A DNA stretch of 64,000 nucleotides from Avena insularis (Eukaryota > Streptophyta > Magnoliopsida > Poales > Poaceae): the NCBI GenBank assembly GCA_023614405.1, contig CM042686.1, positions 464,598,740 through 464,662,739 of the forward strand, in the 5' to 3' direction. The notes beneath the pieces were generated by a model. That model ran no database searches, had not been told where the DNA came from, and saw nothing but the letters and a program-made list of their open reading frames with translations. Positions within the stretch are counted from its first letter, which is position 1. The number at the start of each line of letters is the position of its first letter. A program made the position numbers and the translations under genes. Below are positions 11,444-23,390 of the stretch, one piece after another.

Positions 11444-12727
11444 TGAAGGGAAACAGGTAGGCTACACTAGCATAAAATCAAAATTTTGTACCGTGTCAAC
11501 CAGGAATACTATTGTCATAGATCACGGGATTACCACTAGATGTGTAGTTTCGGAACTCGATGAAGCACGTTGCGGTAGTGTAGATGTTCTACGTCTCCTC
11601 CCTGTCCTCATCCCACGAGCATCTCCCCTAGGCGCGCCTCGTCCAAGTGCTACAACTGCAGCAACTCCGAGGTATCAACACGTCTGGAGTGGAAGGTCAC
11701 ATGACAGACTGCTAGGTCCACACGTGTAAGACAGGCATAAGAGGAGTGGCGGTTGGGTGGAATGCTCAACCTTATTCAGCTCGCCTCACTCTCTCTTATA
11801 TAGGCATCCCTGGTGGGCTTCTACATTAGCAGCCCATTAGCAGCCTAAGCCTGGTCTAATTCGAATCCAATCCTGATTTGGCTACCAGCCCCTAAAGCGT
11901 GTGACCCTATAGGTTCATACACATATAAACATGACACGAGTACACTTACTTTGTCAATAGTTGGTAGCGGCCTCTAGCAAGACGTGCCAACTCCTAAACA
12001 CATATAAAGATCATTCGGACGAACCATCACAAGGTTGAGTACATGTCTTTCCCTTTGCCCTACTATATTTGCTGACCTCTCTTTCTCGATACTGCAATGC
12101 GAAATCCCTTTACTAGGTTAACTCTTAACCATATGTAGCACATACATGCATTTCTGGATCCAATCACTCGAGGGGCCCAGAGATATCTCTCTCAAGTAGA
12201 GAGGGAAAATCCCATCTTGATTGACCAATGCCTTGCAGCATGTATCAGGACAAACCCGAAAGCTACCTTTATAACTACCCAGTTATGGAGTAGTGTTTGA
12301 TAGCTCGAAAGTAGGTCGATCCACATCTCAAGTACAAGCGACAATCTCAGGTCTAAGGACAAAACGTACACAATGTGTAGAGAGAACTGCAAGTATTATT
12401 GCCAGTCTCAAGTTGGGTCAGTCCAGCCCCATGTTCATAACATGCATCCACATCATTAGTTTGACATCTCCATGTATATGACTTACAAAACATAGTCATC
12501 AACCAATCGATGTGCTAGTCTAATATTCTTGTGTGTCCTCACATGAACTCCGACTAGGGACAACTATTAGATAACCATACAAGTAAAGAGTTTCACATAC
12601 AATTCACATAATTACCAATCAATACAAGTTTCCTGATATATGGATATTGAAGGAACATTATAAAAACTCATGGATACATATGAAATACAATCATCTCTAT
12701 GATTGCCTCTAGGGCATATTTCCTTCA
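11444..12727 (-). repeat. Copia element 1 3' LTR
   Basis: On the plus strand it runs from TGAAGGGAAACAGG to GGGCATATTTCCTTCA. The matching copy is 20607-21905. Confidence 0.92.
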
Positions 12728-12745
12728 GTATCCCACTTGCACTAA
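12728..12745 (-). other. Copia element 1 polypurine tract
   Basis: The complement reads AGTGCAAGTGGGATAC directly before the 3' LTR, the usual copia plus-strand primer region in Triticeae. Confidence 0.75.
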
Positions 12746-13039
12746 AGTCAATCTAGATAGTATCTAATACCTATTTCTCTTGTGTGCGCTTCATGTGCAG
12801 GCTGCGGGAGTGGCTTTGTCAAGGGATCAGCAACATTTGAGTCCGTATGCATTTTGCATAACATGACACTACCATCATCAATGAACTCACGAATCAGATG
12901 GTAACGCATGCGAATATGTTTGTTCGTCTAGTGCAGTCTAGGTTCCTTGGCTTGTGCAATAGTACCATTGTTGTCACAATAAACATCCATGGGATTAGAC
13001 GCGCCCTGAATCACACCAAGAGCGATTAGGAAATTCCTA

Positions 13040-14150
13040 ATCCAAACAGCATCCTTTGCAGCCTCCGAGGGGGCAATATATTCAGCTTATGTTGAAGAGG
13101 CCACTGTATCTTGCTTGGAACTTTTCCAGCTCACAGCACCACCATTCATGACAAACACATAACCTGATTGCGATTTGGAGTCATCTGAGTCGTTAAGGTA
13201 ACCCGCATCTGTGTTACCCTTTACACTGAGTTCAACCTCACCTCCATAAACTAGGAACATATCCTTAGTCCTTCTCAAGTACTTAAGGATATTCTTTACC
13301 GCTGTCTAGTGACTCTCACCTGGATCAGCCTGGTATCTGCTCGTAACACTTAGAGCATAGGAAACATCTGGGTGAGTACATGTCATTGCATACATGATGG
13401 ATCCAATAGCCGAAGCATATGGAACCCTACTCATGTGCTCTCACTCATCAGTGGTCGAAGGACACTAAGTCTTACTGAGTTTAATGCTGTGAGACATGGG
13501 CAAGAACCCCTTCTTAGCCTCTTCCATGCTGAACCGTTTCAACACTTTATCATTGTACGTACTCTAGCTTAATCCAGTTAGCCTCCTTGATCTATCTCTA
13601 TAGATATTGATACCCAGAATATATGCCGCTTCTCCTTAGTCCTTCATAGAAAAACTATTTTTCAATGAGGTCTTAACAAACTCGAGCATAGGAATGTCAT
13701 TTCCAATCAGTAATATATCATCTATATATAAGATTAGAAATACAAGCGATTTCCCACTTTCTTTCTTATACACACAAGGTTCTTGTTTGTTTTTGCTGAA
13801 GCCAAACTCCTTTACAACTTCATCAAATTGAATGTTCCAACTCCGAGATGCGTGCTTCAGCCCATAAATAGACTTTTGAAGTTTGCATACCTTTCTAGCA
13901 TTGTTTGGATCGACAAACCTTTGGGCTGCATCATATACACGTCCTTAGTAAGGATTCCAGTTAAGAAAGCCGTCTTGACGTCCATCTGCCATATCTCATA
14001 GTCGAAATATGCATCAATGGCTAGAATGATCCGTATAGATTTAAGCATCGCTACGAGCAAGAAAGTCTCGTCGTATTCAGCTCCTTGAACTTGTCGAAAA
14101 CCTTTTGCAACAAGTCGAGCTTTATGGATGTGAACATTTCCATCCATATC
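13040..14150 (-). pseudogene. Copia reverse transcriptase and RNase H, broken
   Basis: On the minus strand the RT part (14147-13857) contains KARLVAKGF and the first catalytic Asp in QMDVKTAFL. The second catalytic motif survives as YIDD at 13728-13717. RNase H follows (13278-13087) with the DAGY and SGYVF motifs and a C-terminal WKSSKQ segment. It is then cut by a TAA where the family has SSTxAEYIA. The pieces lie in different frames or are separated by stops. In family terms these domains copy the RNA into cDNA in the virus-like particle. This copy is dead. Confidence 0.9.
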
Positions 14151-14240
14151 AATCTTATTCTTATAGATCCATTTTCACTCGATGGCTTAAAAACCATCAG
14201 GCAGGTCAACCAAGTTCCAAACTTGATTGTCTCCCATGGA

Positions 14241-15330
14241 CTATATCTCGGATCTCATGGCAATCAACCATTTCTCAGAGTCTGGGTCCACCATCGCTTC
14301 TACATAGGTCGCAGGCTCATCATTATCTAACAATAATAATTCCCGCGCTTCGTGGAGCCTCCCCGACCTTCGTGGTTGTGGTGCTTCTTTTGCCATGGGT
14401 TCCTCAACTTGTTCTGCTACAATAGCATCACTCGAAGAAGTATCCCCGACTGGCTCATCTTGAACTTCTTCAAGTCGCACCGACCTTCCACTCGTTCCCT
14501 TTGTGAGAAACTCTTTCTCTAGGAAAACACCGCTGCGAGCAACAAACACTTTGCCCTCTTCACGGTTGTAGAAGTAATACCCTAAGGTTTCCCTTGGGTA
14601 TCCCACAAAAATGCATTTATCCGATTTAGGTGTTAGCTTGTCCGACTGAAGTCGCTTGACAAATGCATCACAACCCCAGATCTTTAGAAAAGATAAACTA
14701 GGATTCTTTCTAGTCCACATCTCATATGGTGTCTTAACTACGGATTTAGACGGTACCCTCTTTAGTGTGAAAGCTGTTGTTTTTAGAGCGTAACCCCAAA
14801 ATGATAATGGTAAATCCGACTGGCTCATCATCGATTGAACCATGTCCAACAAAGTTCGATTGCGCCATTCGAAGACCCTATTTCTTTGAGGCATTCCGGG
14901 AGGCGTGAGTTGTGGAACAATTCCGCAACTCTTAAGATGATTGCTAAATTCGTGACTCAAATATTCACCTCCACGATCAGATCGCAAGGCCTTTATTTTC
15001 TAGCCACGTTGATTCTCTACCTCACTCTAAAACTCTTTGAACTTTTCAAAAGTTTTAGACTTATGCTTCATCAAGTAGACAAAGCCATATCTACTGAAAT
15101 CATCAGTGAAAGTAATGAAGTAGTGATATCCTCCTTTCGCTGTTGTGCTCATTGGTGCACATACATCAGTATGTATGAGTTCCAACAAGTCTGTTGCTCT
15201 CTCGATAAAACCCGTAAAAGGCGTCTTGGTCATCTTTCCAAGTAAACAAGATTGACATCTCTCGTATCATTCAAAATCAAACGAAGTTAGAAGACCATCA
15301 CCATGGAGCTTCTTCATGCGCTTTTCACTT
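14241..15330 (-). pseudogene. Copia integrase, broken
   Basis: The minus-strand catalytic core shows the first Asp in HTDVCAPM (within 15233-15027), the second in RSDRGGEY at the start of the 248-aa ORF 14987-14241, and the Glu 36 residues after it, so the DD35E triad is conserved. Upstream (about 15330-15240) an HHCC-type zinc region is readable but carries an in-frame stop before its cysteines. A frameshift or stop lies between the two core parts (15026-14988). The long ORF continues into the integrase C-terminal region with the usual SFLKIWGCDAFVKR segment. Confidence 0.9.
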
Positions 15331-15427
15331 ATATGCCCCAAACAATAATGCCATAAATAGGTAGGACTCAAATAATTAGGCCGAATCCTTTTAGCACTAA
15401 CATTGTAAACAAATGCATCATCAAGAT

Positions 15428-15859
15428 TTAAAATAATAACCCATTCACAATGGGATCATCAGCCACAAACATATCATTCTTAGAGATTACACAACCATTG
15501 TTTGTACTCGCGAATGAATATCCATCCCTCATCAAACATGAAGGTGATAAAATGTTTCGACCCATACTAGGAATGTAATAACAATTATCTAACTCCATAA
15601 TAAATCCTGACGGAAGGTGAAGCTGCATGACGCCGACGAACAATGCAGTAACTCTTGCTTTATTTCCGACACGAAAATCCACTTCGCCTTTCTGCACTTC
15701 TCTAGTCCTTATTAGCTCCTGCATCGAATTGAAAATATGAGCAACCGATACGGTATCAAATACCCAAGAGTTAACATAAGAATCTGCAAGAAAAATGTCC
15801 ACAACATTTACAACAAGCATACCTAAGTGATAAGTACTCTTACTGCCACCCTTCTTCAA
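15428..15859 (-). pseudogene. Copia aspartic protease with altered active site
   Basis: A 143-aa minus-strand ORF aligns by eye with the copia protease and GAG-pre-integrase start. The catalytic D-T-G triplet reads D-T-V (WVFDTVSVAH), so the glycine of the active-site loop is replaced. The downstream NCYYIPSM and NILSPS segments are typical of the family. The reading frame is open for 143 codons, but the enzyme is probably inactive. Confidence 0.8.
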
Positions 15860-15888
15860 AGAATCCTGGTACTTGCTGAGTTTCTCTT

Positions 15889-16682
15889 CTAGTGGCCATA
15901 TTCATGACAAAAGAAACACTCAGTGTCTCTTGCAAGTCCAGCCTTTTGCTTGGGTGCAGGTTTTGGCGTAGGGATCCTACCCTTAGCCTTGCCCTTCTTC
16001 TTCTGCCAAGAAGTGCCCTTTTTCTTGAAGCTAGGCTTGTTCTGCACAGCCATCACATGGATATGCCCTGCACTCTTCTTAATGTCACATTCTGCTATTT
16101 TCAACATCCCACATAACTCATTAAGGCCCTTCTCCACCCCATGCATATGGTAGTTCGAAATGAAATGCCCATAGCTAGATGGAAGAGACGCCAAATGGAA
16201 TCAGTAGCCAACTCTTGGCCTAATGGAAAACCAAGTTTTTCCAAAGTCTGACTGCAACCAACCATTATGATCACATGTGGGCCTACATCTGCTCCTTCTG
16301 CCAGCTTGCATTCCACAAAGGACTTAGCAACATTATACCTCTCAGTCCTAGCCTGAGTCTAGAACATGTCCTTAAGCATGATGATCATATCGTACGCTTC
16401 CTGGTCCTCAAACTGCTTTTGAAGATCAAGTTACATGCATGCAAGCATAAGGCAGCTAACCTCAAAAGATTCATCACATGATTTCTTGTAGGCATTCTTA
16501 AGGGCAGCAGTTACATTATCAGCAGGTTCATCCAGGATTGGGGTATCTGGAAAAGTTCCCTTTTTATCAGACCCGAGAACAATTCTCAGGTTACGGACCC
16601 TGTCCGAAAAGTTTGTTCCATTTAGTTTATCCTTGTCAATAATCGAACGCAAAGCAAAAGGTGATGAAGTGTTTGGTGCCAT
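15889..16682 (-). pseudogene. Copia gag, frameshifted
   Basis: Gag starts at the ATG complement at 16682 (MAPNTSS...). The preceding 27 codons of the longer ORF are leader. The frame is lost after 16431, resumes at 16316 and shifts again near 16190. It ends in a zinc-knuckle start (CFFCHEYGH, near 15890) where the next codon is a stop in place of the usual Trp. Gag forms the particle and the knuckle binds RNA. This copy cannot make a full protein. Confidence 0.85.
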
Positions 16683-17644
16683 TGATCTACAACATAAAAA
16701 CATGCAAAATACTAAGCCTTGTAACAATGAAAGAGTAAAACATATTAAACAATTTAATAGCATATACTCCCACTTAAATCAACATCCCTCTATTGATACT
16801 AAGTGATTCAAGATCCACAATTAACAGGTCGACTAGTGAGCTTTAGCATCACTACTAGAAGACAAGGTAAATCGGTAAGCAAATCTTGCTAATCATATCA
16901 CATATGACTCTTGTTGTTGGGTGACATCTCTATGTAAAAACTAGGCGCCCAACCTTTATGCCCCAAGGTCCTTAACTATTAAGATGACCTTGTTAAGATC
17001 ACCAACCCTTATGCGTGTAGGTATCCGATACAAACTCATCCAGGCAAGGAAAACCGTGGCACCCTAATTTCATAGACCCACCAACGATTGTACAGGGCAT
17101 AGGATGGTGCAAGGTTTGGTTGGGAGGGCATGGTTTAACTTAAACTTTGTGAGGGATCATTCTACTTCTATTATCTAAGCATGCATAGTAGTAAAACGTA
17201 TAAGAATAGCATTCACATAGATGTGATACAGTATGGCCCATTTTCTCATGGTGATCTCCATCGCCATAGAACCTGTCCACCATGATGATCTCCATCTTCA
17301 TGCTCTATGCGAGCAATCCTCCAAGTGATGAGTTCTCCAAGAACTAATACACGCTATTACTCCTAACATCTAGTAATCAAAATTACATGGTATTGAGATC
17401 ATCACAAGTTGGCACGCAGGCCATTACAATAATTGACAACACATTTGGCTCCAGCCGTGTTTCCCTACTCATGACACGCAGGTCATGAAAAAACGTACAT
17501 GCATCACATATATTTTTGGGCCATACTGATCGCATACATCCAGCAAAAACAAGTCGTGCATAGAATCGCATTCTACCGGATCATGTGAAATCGTAGCACC
17601 TATGAACCTTAACGTGATACAAAAGGGGGCTACGACTAAGGGGG
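16683..17644 (-). other. Copia element 1 5' untranslated region, proximal part
   Basis: Non-coding leader between gag and the PBS, split by element F; the remainder is at 20135-20590. The CACTACTAGAA-like string near 16850 belongs to this leader and is not a CACTA terminus. No gene is seen. Confidence 0.7.
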
Positions 17645-19225
17645 TGATACATTGCAAATGTATCTATAATTTTTGATGTTCCATGCTTGGTTTTATCCAC
17701 TTTCTTGTGTTTTGTTCCAACTTTGGAGTACTTTTCATACGATTTCTTGGACTAACCTATTAACAAGAGCCACAGTGCCAGCTGCCTGTTTTCTGCTGTT
17801 TTTTGGTTCTAGGAAAGTCAAAAAATGAATATTCTCGGAATTGGACGGGACAAAAGCCAAAGTGCCTATTTTTCTGGAAGGGATCAAGTGCCAAAATACG
17901 AGACGGAGAAAGGCCAGGGAGCCACCACACCACCGCCACGCAGCCTGGCCGGGCTGGCCGAGGTGTGGCCGCTCAGCACACCCTCGGCCTCTCCTTCCGC
18001 CTATAAGTTGCCCTCGGGACGAAATCCCTAAGTACCCGATCAAAATCCACGAAGAGTCAGAGCCACCATCATCTCCATCCCTAGATCGGGAGGATCAAGC
18101 TCTTCGACACCCCTACGGAGAGGGGAATTCACCCTGGAGGCCTTCTTCATCACCATGCAAGCCTCCGGTGTGATGCGTGAGTAGTTCATCCTTGGACTAC
18201 GGATCCATGTAGTATCTAGATGGCTGGTTTCTCCTCCTTTGTGCTTTCATGTTTAGATCTTGTGAGCTCCGTTCATGATCAAGATCATCTATTTGTAATT
18301 CATACATGTTGTGTTTGCGGGCATCCGATGGATATTGAGATGCTATTTCAGATTTATTATTGATTCTATCATGTCTTTGTTATTTGAGATCTTGCATGCT
18401 TTCCGTTGTTAGTAGCTATCTTTGCCAAGTAGATGCTAGCAACTCCAAGAGTTAGTATTTATGCTTGATAGTGGGTTCATGCCTCCGTAATCTGGGAAGT
18501 GATGAAATCTCTAAGGTACTAGATGTGCTGTTGCTACTAGGGAGAAAACAACAATCCTTTGTTCATAGAACAATCGTATTGTTTACTTTACACGCAGTTC
18601 ATAAAGCAATAATCTGTTGCTTGCAATTTAATACTGGAGGGGGTTCGGATGATAACCTGAAGGTGGATTATTAGTCATAGATGTAGTTGGATGGCGGTCT
18701 ATGTACTATGTTGTAATGCCCAATCAAGTCTCAGAGGAGTCAAGATGATTAGTATATGCATGTATTGCTTTCTCGGTGTTTGTCAATTGCCCCGCTGTAA
18801 TTTGTTCACCCAGCATGTTATCTATCTAAGGAGAGCCACCTCTAGTGAACTATGGATCCCGGTCCTTTTACTTTACATACAATCTACAATCTTTTACTGC
18901 TTTGTGTTTACTTTCTGCAAACTATTACTTCTTTCCATTCGATACGTTTAATCCTTTGTTTTCCGCAAATCACGGTGAGATTGACAACCTCATCGCAAGT
19001 TGGGGACAAAGTTCTATGGTTGTGTTGTGCAGGTCTCCATGTTGCTACTAGCACCGGTAGTGCGCCCTGCCAAAGCTCAGCTAGTAACACCTTTGGGGTG
19101 TTTCCTTGCTCCTATTGGTTCTATTAAACCTTGGTTTCATAATTGAGGGAAAACTTGCTGCTATATTCATCGTACCTTCCTCTTGGGGTTCCCAACGAGC
19201 TCTATGTAGAAAGTCGAGCGCATCA
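17645..19225 (+). repeat. Element F 5' LTR
   Basis: 1.58-kb LTR from TGATACATTGCAAATG to GAGCGCATCA, related throughout to the minus-strand LTRs at 29136, 55754 and 61095. Its ORFs (17735-18043, 18852-19127 and others) are shadows that recur in every copy. Confidence 0.9.
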
Positions 19226-19233
19226 AGGTTTTC

Positions 19234-19251
19234 TGGCGCTGTTGCCAGGGA
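19234..19251 (+). other. Element F primer-binding site
   Basis: TGGCGCTGTTGCCAGGGA, a tRNA-Asp-type PBS with two substitutions, lies eight bases after the LTR. Confidence 0.8.
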
Positions 19252-19408
19252 GTCAAGGACATCTTCACAAGGGGAGTCCCTCATAACCAATCTCTTTACT
19301 TTGTTGTTTTTGTTTTGCTTAGTTTATTTTTGCTTTGTTTGCTTGTTTTGTTCTTCAAAAACACACACAAAAAGTATCCTTTAGTTGTCACCTCTTCCTT
19401 AGTTCACC

Positions 19409-19852
19409 ATGTTGATCCCTACATTCACCTTGAAAGACCTTTCAATTGGTAGTGGTTCTATAATTGGTAAATATAATATTGAAGAATTCTTTAATCATGT
19501 TAGCAAACATGAAGATAATGAGGATAGATCCCTTGTAGAACTTTCTCCAAATTATGAGATTGTTGCAGCTTCTTTAATTCACATGTTAGAAGCTAGGTTT
19601 GTTAACCTCAACCCCTTAATGCAAGTAATGTTTCTTAAGCTTAAAGAAATTGAAGACCCTGAAAAGAGGGATTTCATTTTAGAAACTTTGTTTAAGGAGT
19701 TCTATGATGTTGCCAAGGAAGCTAGGAAAGTCTTTGAACATTTCAATATGCTAGGCTCGTGTGTAGATGTTGTTGGTACACGAGAAAAGATGAACAAAAC
19801 CAAACCTAATGGGGAAGAACCTAAGATACCAACACCCTTTAAACTAGTGTAA
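19409..19852 (+). CDS. Unrecognised 147-aa ORF of element F (truncated module)
   Basis: The ORF opens 158 bases after the PBS with ATGTTGATCCC and encodes a soluble, largely helical, acidic protein without Cys clusters or membrane segments. Readable coding-like sequence continues past the stop in another frame to about 19984 and is then cut by the LTR fragment, so the protein was once longer. It does not resemble the ORF of A and B or the gag/protease ORF of H, although the LTR and leader do. Its place suggests a structural protein. The function is unknown. Confidence 0.5.
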   Translation: MLIPTFTLKDLSIGSGSIIGKYNIEEFFNHVSKHEDNEDRSLVELSPNYEIVAASLIHMLEARFVNLNPLMQVMFLKLKEIEDPEKRDFILETLFKEFYDVAKEARKVFEHFNMLGSCVDVVGTREKMNKTKPNGEEPKIPTPFKLV

Positions 19853-19985
19853 TACATGATGCCATAGAAAAGAATCTTGATTGGATTGTTCCTGCAAACC
19901 CTTTTGATAAGAATAGTGAACCTAAGAGCATTGAGAGAGGATCCTCTAGAACTTATTTGGATGATATACCTTGCCTTGTTGAAGA

Positions 19986-20134
19986 TCAGCTAGTAACACC
20001 TTTGGGGTGTTTCCTTGCTCCTATTGGTTCGATTAAACCTTGGTTTCATAACTGAGGGAAAACATGTTGCTATATTCATCGTACCTTCCTCTTGGGGTTC
20101 CCAACGAGCTCTACATAGAAAGTCGAGCGCATCA
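19986..20134 (+). repeat. Element F truncated 3' LTR
   Basis: Corresponds to the last ~150 bp of the 5' LTR (from about 19077), ending at the same GCGCATCA terminus. Confidence 0.85.
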
Positions 20135-20590
20135 AGGGGGTCTAGGGGGTCTCCCCCTGCGGGGTTCGAAGCGGCAGCGCCCCTCGCGGTACATTGTTTT
20201 GATTCAGCAAATCAAATTTGTGAAAAATGAGAGATCAAATCTATAAAATTTTCTTTAAGGATTTTGATCGGCAAATCAAATTTACCATAAACCGACTATT
20301 GTTCTGATTCGACCAATTTCCTTTGATCATGGTACATCGATTCAGATCTAGTTCCCGATTCGATCAATCATATTGATCTTCGCGTGATTCAAATGGAGTT
20401 TTGTGTCACTGTCTACCCCGATGGCGAAAACCGACCATTAGGGGTAAGTCATTCGACGACCTTTGAATCACGATCAAGGAAAGCAAGATCTTAGATCAAT
20501 CCAGAACCACTGCCATACAAATGATCACATCATTCATATCAATCTACATATCACCATATGAAAACTTCCCAAACCTATGACTAAACAACA
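20135..20590 (-). other. Copia element 1 5' untranslated region, distal part
   Basis: Non-coding leader between element F and the PBS, with repeated 'gattcg' and 'gatcaa' words. No gene is seen. The first ~70 bases (GGGGTCTCCCCCTGC...) are GC-rich. Confidence 0.65.
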
Positions 20591-20591
20591 T

Positions 20592-20605
20592 TGACTCTGA
20601 TACCA
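20592..20605 (-). other. Copia element 1 primer-binding site (tRNA-iMet type)
   Basis: The complement reads TGGTATCAGAGTCA next to the 5' LTR. The canonical copia PBS has AGAGC, so one position differs. Confidence 0.8.
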
Positions 20606-20606
20606 C

Positions 20607-21905
20607 TGAAGGGAAACGGGTAGGCTACACTAGTGTAAAATCAAAATTTTCTACCGTGTCAACCAGGAATACTATTGTCATAGATCACGGGATTACCACA
20701 AGACGCGCAGTTGCGGAACTCGATGAAGCATGCCGTGGTAGTGTAGATGTTTTACGTCTCCTCCTTGTCCTCGTCCCACGAGCAGCTCCCCTATGCACGG
20801 CTCGTCCAAGTACTACAGCTGCAGCACCTCCGAGGTATCCACACGTCCAGAGTGGAAGGTCACACGACAGACTGCTAGGTCCGCACGTGCAAGATAGGCA
20901 TAAGAGGAGTGGCGGCTGGGTGGAATGCTCAACCCTATTCAGCTCGCCTCACTCTCTCTTATATAGGCATCTCTGGTGGGCTTCTACATTAGCAGCCTAT
21001 TAGTAGCCTAAGCCTAGTCTAATTCAGATCCAATCCTCATTACGCTTCTAGCCCCTAAAGTGTGTGACCCTATAGGTTCATACACGTATAGACATGACAC
21101 GAGTACACTTATTCTGTCAATAGTTGGTAGCAGCCTCTAGCAGGACGTGCCAACTCCTAAACACATATAAAGATCATTTGGATGAACCATCACAAGGTTG
21201 AGTACATGTCTTTCCCTTTTCCCTACGATATTTGGTTCTACCTCCAAGCTGACCTCTCTTTCTCGATACTGTGATTCGGAATCCCTTTACTAGGTTAACT
21301 CTTAACCATATGTAGCACGGCCATGCATTTCTGGATCCGATCACTCGAGGGGCCCAGAGATATCTCTCTCAAGTAGAGAGGGGCAAATCCCATCTTGATT
21401 GACCAATGCCTTGCAACATGTATGAGGACAAACCCGAAAGCTACCTTTATAACTACCCAGTTATGGAGTAGTGTTTGATAGCCCGAAAGTAGGTCGATCC
21501 ACATCTCAAGTACAAGCGACAATCTCAGGTCTAAGGACAAAACGTACACGATGTGTAGAGAGAACTGCAAGTATTATTGACAGTCTCAAGTTGGGTCAGT
21601 CCAACCCCATGTTCATAACATGTGTCCACATCGTTAGCTTGACATCTCCATGTCTATGACTTGCGAAACATAGTCATCAACCAATCAATGTACTAGTCTA
21701 ATATTCACGTGTGTCCTCATATGAACTCCGACTAGGGACAACTATTAGATAACCATACAAGTAAAGAGTTTCACAAACAATTCACATAATTGCCAATCAA
21801 TACAAGTTGCCTGATATATGGATATTCAAGGAACATTATAAAAACTCATGGATATATATGAAATACAATCATCTCTATGATTGCCTCTAGGGAATATTTC
21901 CTTCA
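20607..21905 (-). repeat. Copia element 1 5' LTR
   Basis: Copy of 11444-12727, bounded by TGAAGGG and CCTTCA on the plus strand. It includes a short insertion near 21237 relative to the 3' copy. Confidence 0.92.
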
Positions 21906-22219
21906 TGGCTATCTATCCTAAACCAGGTCTCTTAACTACCAACACGATATGGTAAAAGGGAAAACCTATCAAGAATACCTTTGCCTTGAGCATACTTTGA
22001 CCTTGACTTCATCGATCCATGATCAGCGAGGATGGCAAGAAACAAACATGAGATCTTCTAGAGATGGCGTATATTGAGCTTGCACAATGCTTCTTCTTAT
22101 ACATTTCATCTACCTTGAAGCCAACACATGCTCCAAGCGATGCCAATGGACAATTCCTACAAGTGCAACTTAATACACACATTAGTCCATAAAGATTGTC
22201 ATTAATTACCAAAACCACA
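21906..22219 (-). repeat. Element E 5' LTR, proximal part
   Basis: The minus-strand start TGTGGTTTTGGTAATTAATG lies at 22219. The sequence continues across copia element 1 into 11443. It adjoins CACTA coding DNA, so element E appears to be inserted in a CACTA transposon. Confidence 0.65.
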
Positions 22220-23270
22220 CATGCTCTTTCACCTAGTCGACGAGATTACCATTCTGGGTCCTGTATTTCTATACAATATGTTCCCCTTTGAGAGGTTCAT
22301 GGGAGTCTTGAAGAAATATGTTCATAACCATGATAGGCCAGAAGGAAGCATCTCCAAGGGCTATGGAACAGATGAGGTCATTGAGTTCTATGGTGACTTA
22401 ATTCCTGACCTTAAAACGATTTGTGTTCCTCAATTGCGGCACAAGGGGAGACTGAGTGGAAAAGGCACGCTAGGAAATAAAGCAATCATAAGTAGAGACG
22501 GGCATTCTTTCACTCAAGCACACTACACAGTTCTACAAAGTTCCACCTTGGTTGTTACATATATTAATGAACACAATAATATTCTATGCTCCCAATACCC
22601 GAGGGAGTCTGGCGAATCGATTACACGTGCACACATGGAGACTTTCGGCGGTTGGTTGCAAACTCATCTCATGAATAACACCACTGTTGGAGATTAGCTA
22701 TACTATTTGGCCAGGACACCATCTTTGACTATATTGACATTCTAAGGGTACGAGATAAATAGGAATACATTTTACACGATTTCCCAAGATAAAAAGAGAG
22801 CCAACCAAAATAGTAGTATTCATATTGATGCAACAAACAACAATGGTAAAAATGACACATATTATGGTTACATAGAGGAGATATGGGAACTTGACTATGG
22901 ACCTTCTTTTGAGGTCCCTTTGTTTCGGTGCAAATGGGTCAAGCTGACAGGAGGCAGGGTTCAGGTAGACAAGAAGTACGGAATGACAGCAGTGGAACTC
23001 AACAATCTTGGGTTCATAGACGAACCATTCGTCCTAGCCAATGACATGGATCAGGTTTTCTATGTGAAGGACATGTCTACCAAACCGATAAATAAAAATA
23101 ATAAGCAAAGGGATACATCATACGATGAGCCAAAGTGCCACATAGTTCTTTCAGGGAAAAGAAACATCGTGGGAGTGGAGGACAAGACATACATGTCAGA
23201 ATATTATAATAAGTTTGATGAAATTCTGCCCTTCACAGTGAATACTAACCTAAGCATCCCGTGAAATGAT
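22220..23270 (+). pseudogene. CACTA transposase (TNP2-type) C-terminal remnant
   Basis: Two ORFs in order encode conserved parts of the En/Spm (CACTA) TNP2 protein. ORF 22221-22697 has HLVDEI, MFPFERFMGVLKKYV and GYGTDEVIEF, the region annotated as DUF4218. ORF 22920-23264 has KWVKLTGG, EPFVLANDMDQVFYVKD and HIVLSGKRNIVGVEDKT, the DUF4216-like region. Between them the frame is open only in pieces. The catalytic N-terminal half is not present beside it, because element E interrupts on the left. The product in intact elements binds and cuts the transposon ends. This copy is inactive. Confidence 0.88.
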
Positions 23271-23390
23271 GAAGATACTCCATGGTTACGGCCGACGCAA
23301 TCATAAGCAAGGCATTTTAGGAAACAAGTGACTATATGTATTTTGATATATTTGCAAGAGGAAGATTTCGGACCTAATGCGAAGAAAATG

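Larger units (their letters stand above)
17645..20134 (+). mobile_element. Element F: internally deleted TGATACATTG-family retrotransposon
   Basis: A full 5' LTR, PBS, leader and short coding remnant are followed directly by only the last ~150 bp of the 3' LTR. Both ends are intact: TGATACATTGC at the left, GCGCATCA at the right. The element sits in an A-G5 run that is duplicated on both sides (17639-17644 and 20135-20140). The missing interior and most of the 3' LTR were lost after insertion. Breakpoint homology (TCAGC) at 19986 points to illegitimate recombination. Confidence 0.88.
11444..21905 (-). mobile_element. Copia element 1: Ty1/copia retrotransposon, minus strand, interrupted
   Basis: LTRs of about 1.29 kb bound an interior that encodes, on the minus strand, gag, protease, integrase, reverse transcriptase and RNase H in copia order. 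A tRNA-iMet-type PBS lies beside the upper LTR and a polypurine tract beside the lower one. The TSD is imperfect: CGGCT (11439-11443) and TGGCT (21906-21910). Removing the element rejoins element E smoothly. Element F interrupts its 5' untranslated region. All coding domains contain stops or frameshifts, so the copy cannot be autonomous now. The LTR ends resemble the large Angela/BARE/WIS group, but that name is not verified. Confidence 0.93.

Noticed and set aside
16845..16865. CACTACTAGAA-like string as a CACTA terminus
   Set aside because: It lies inside the copia 1 leader with no partner end or TSD and reads through as leader on both sides.
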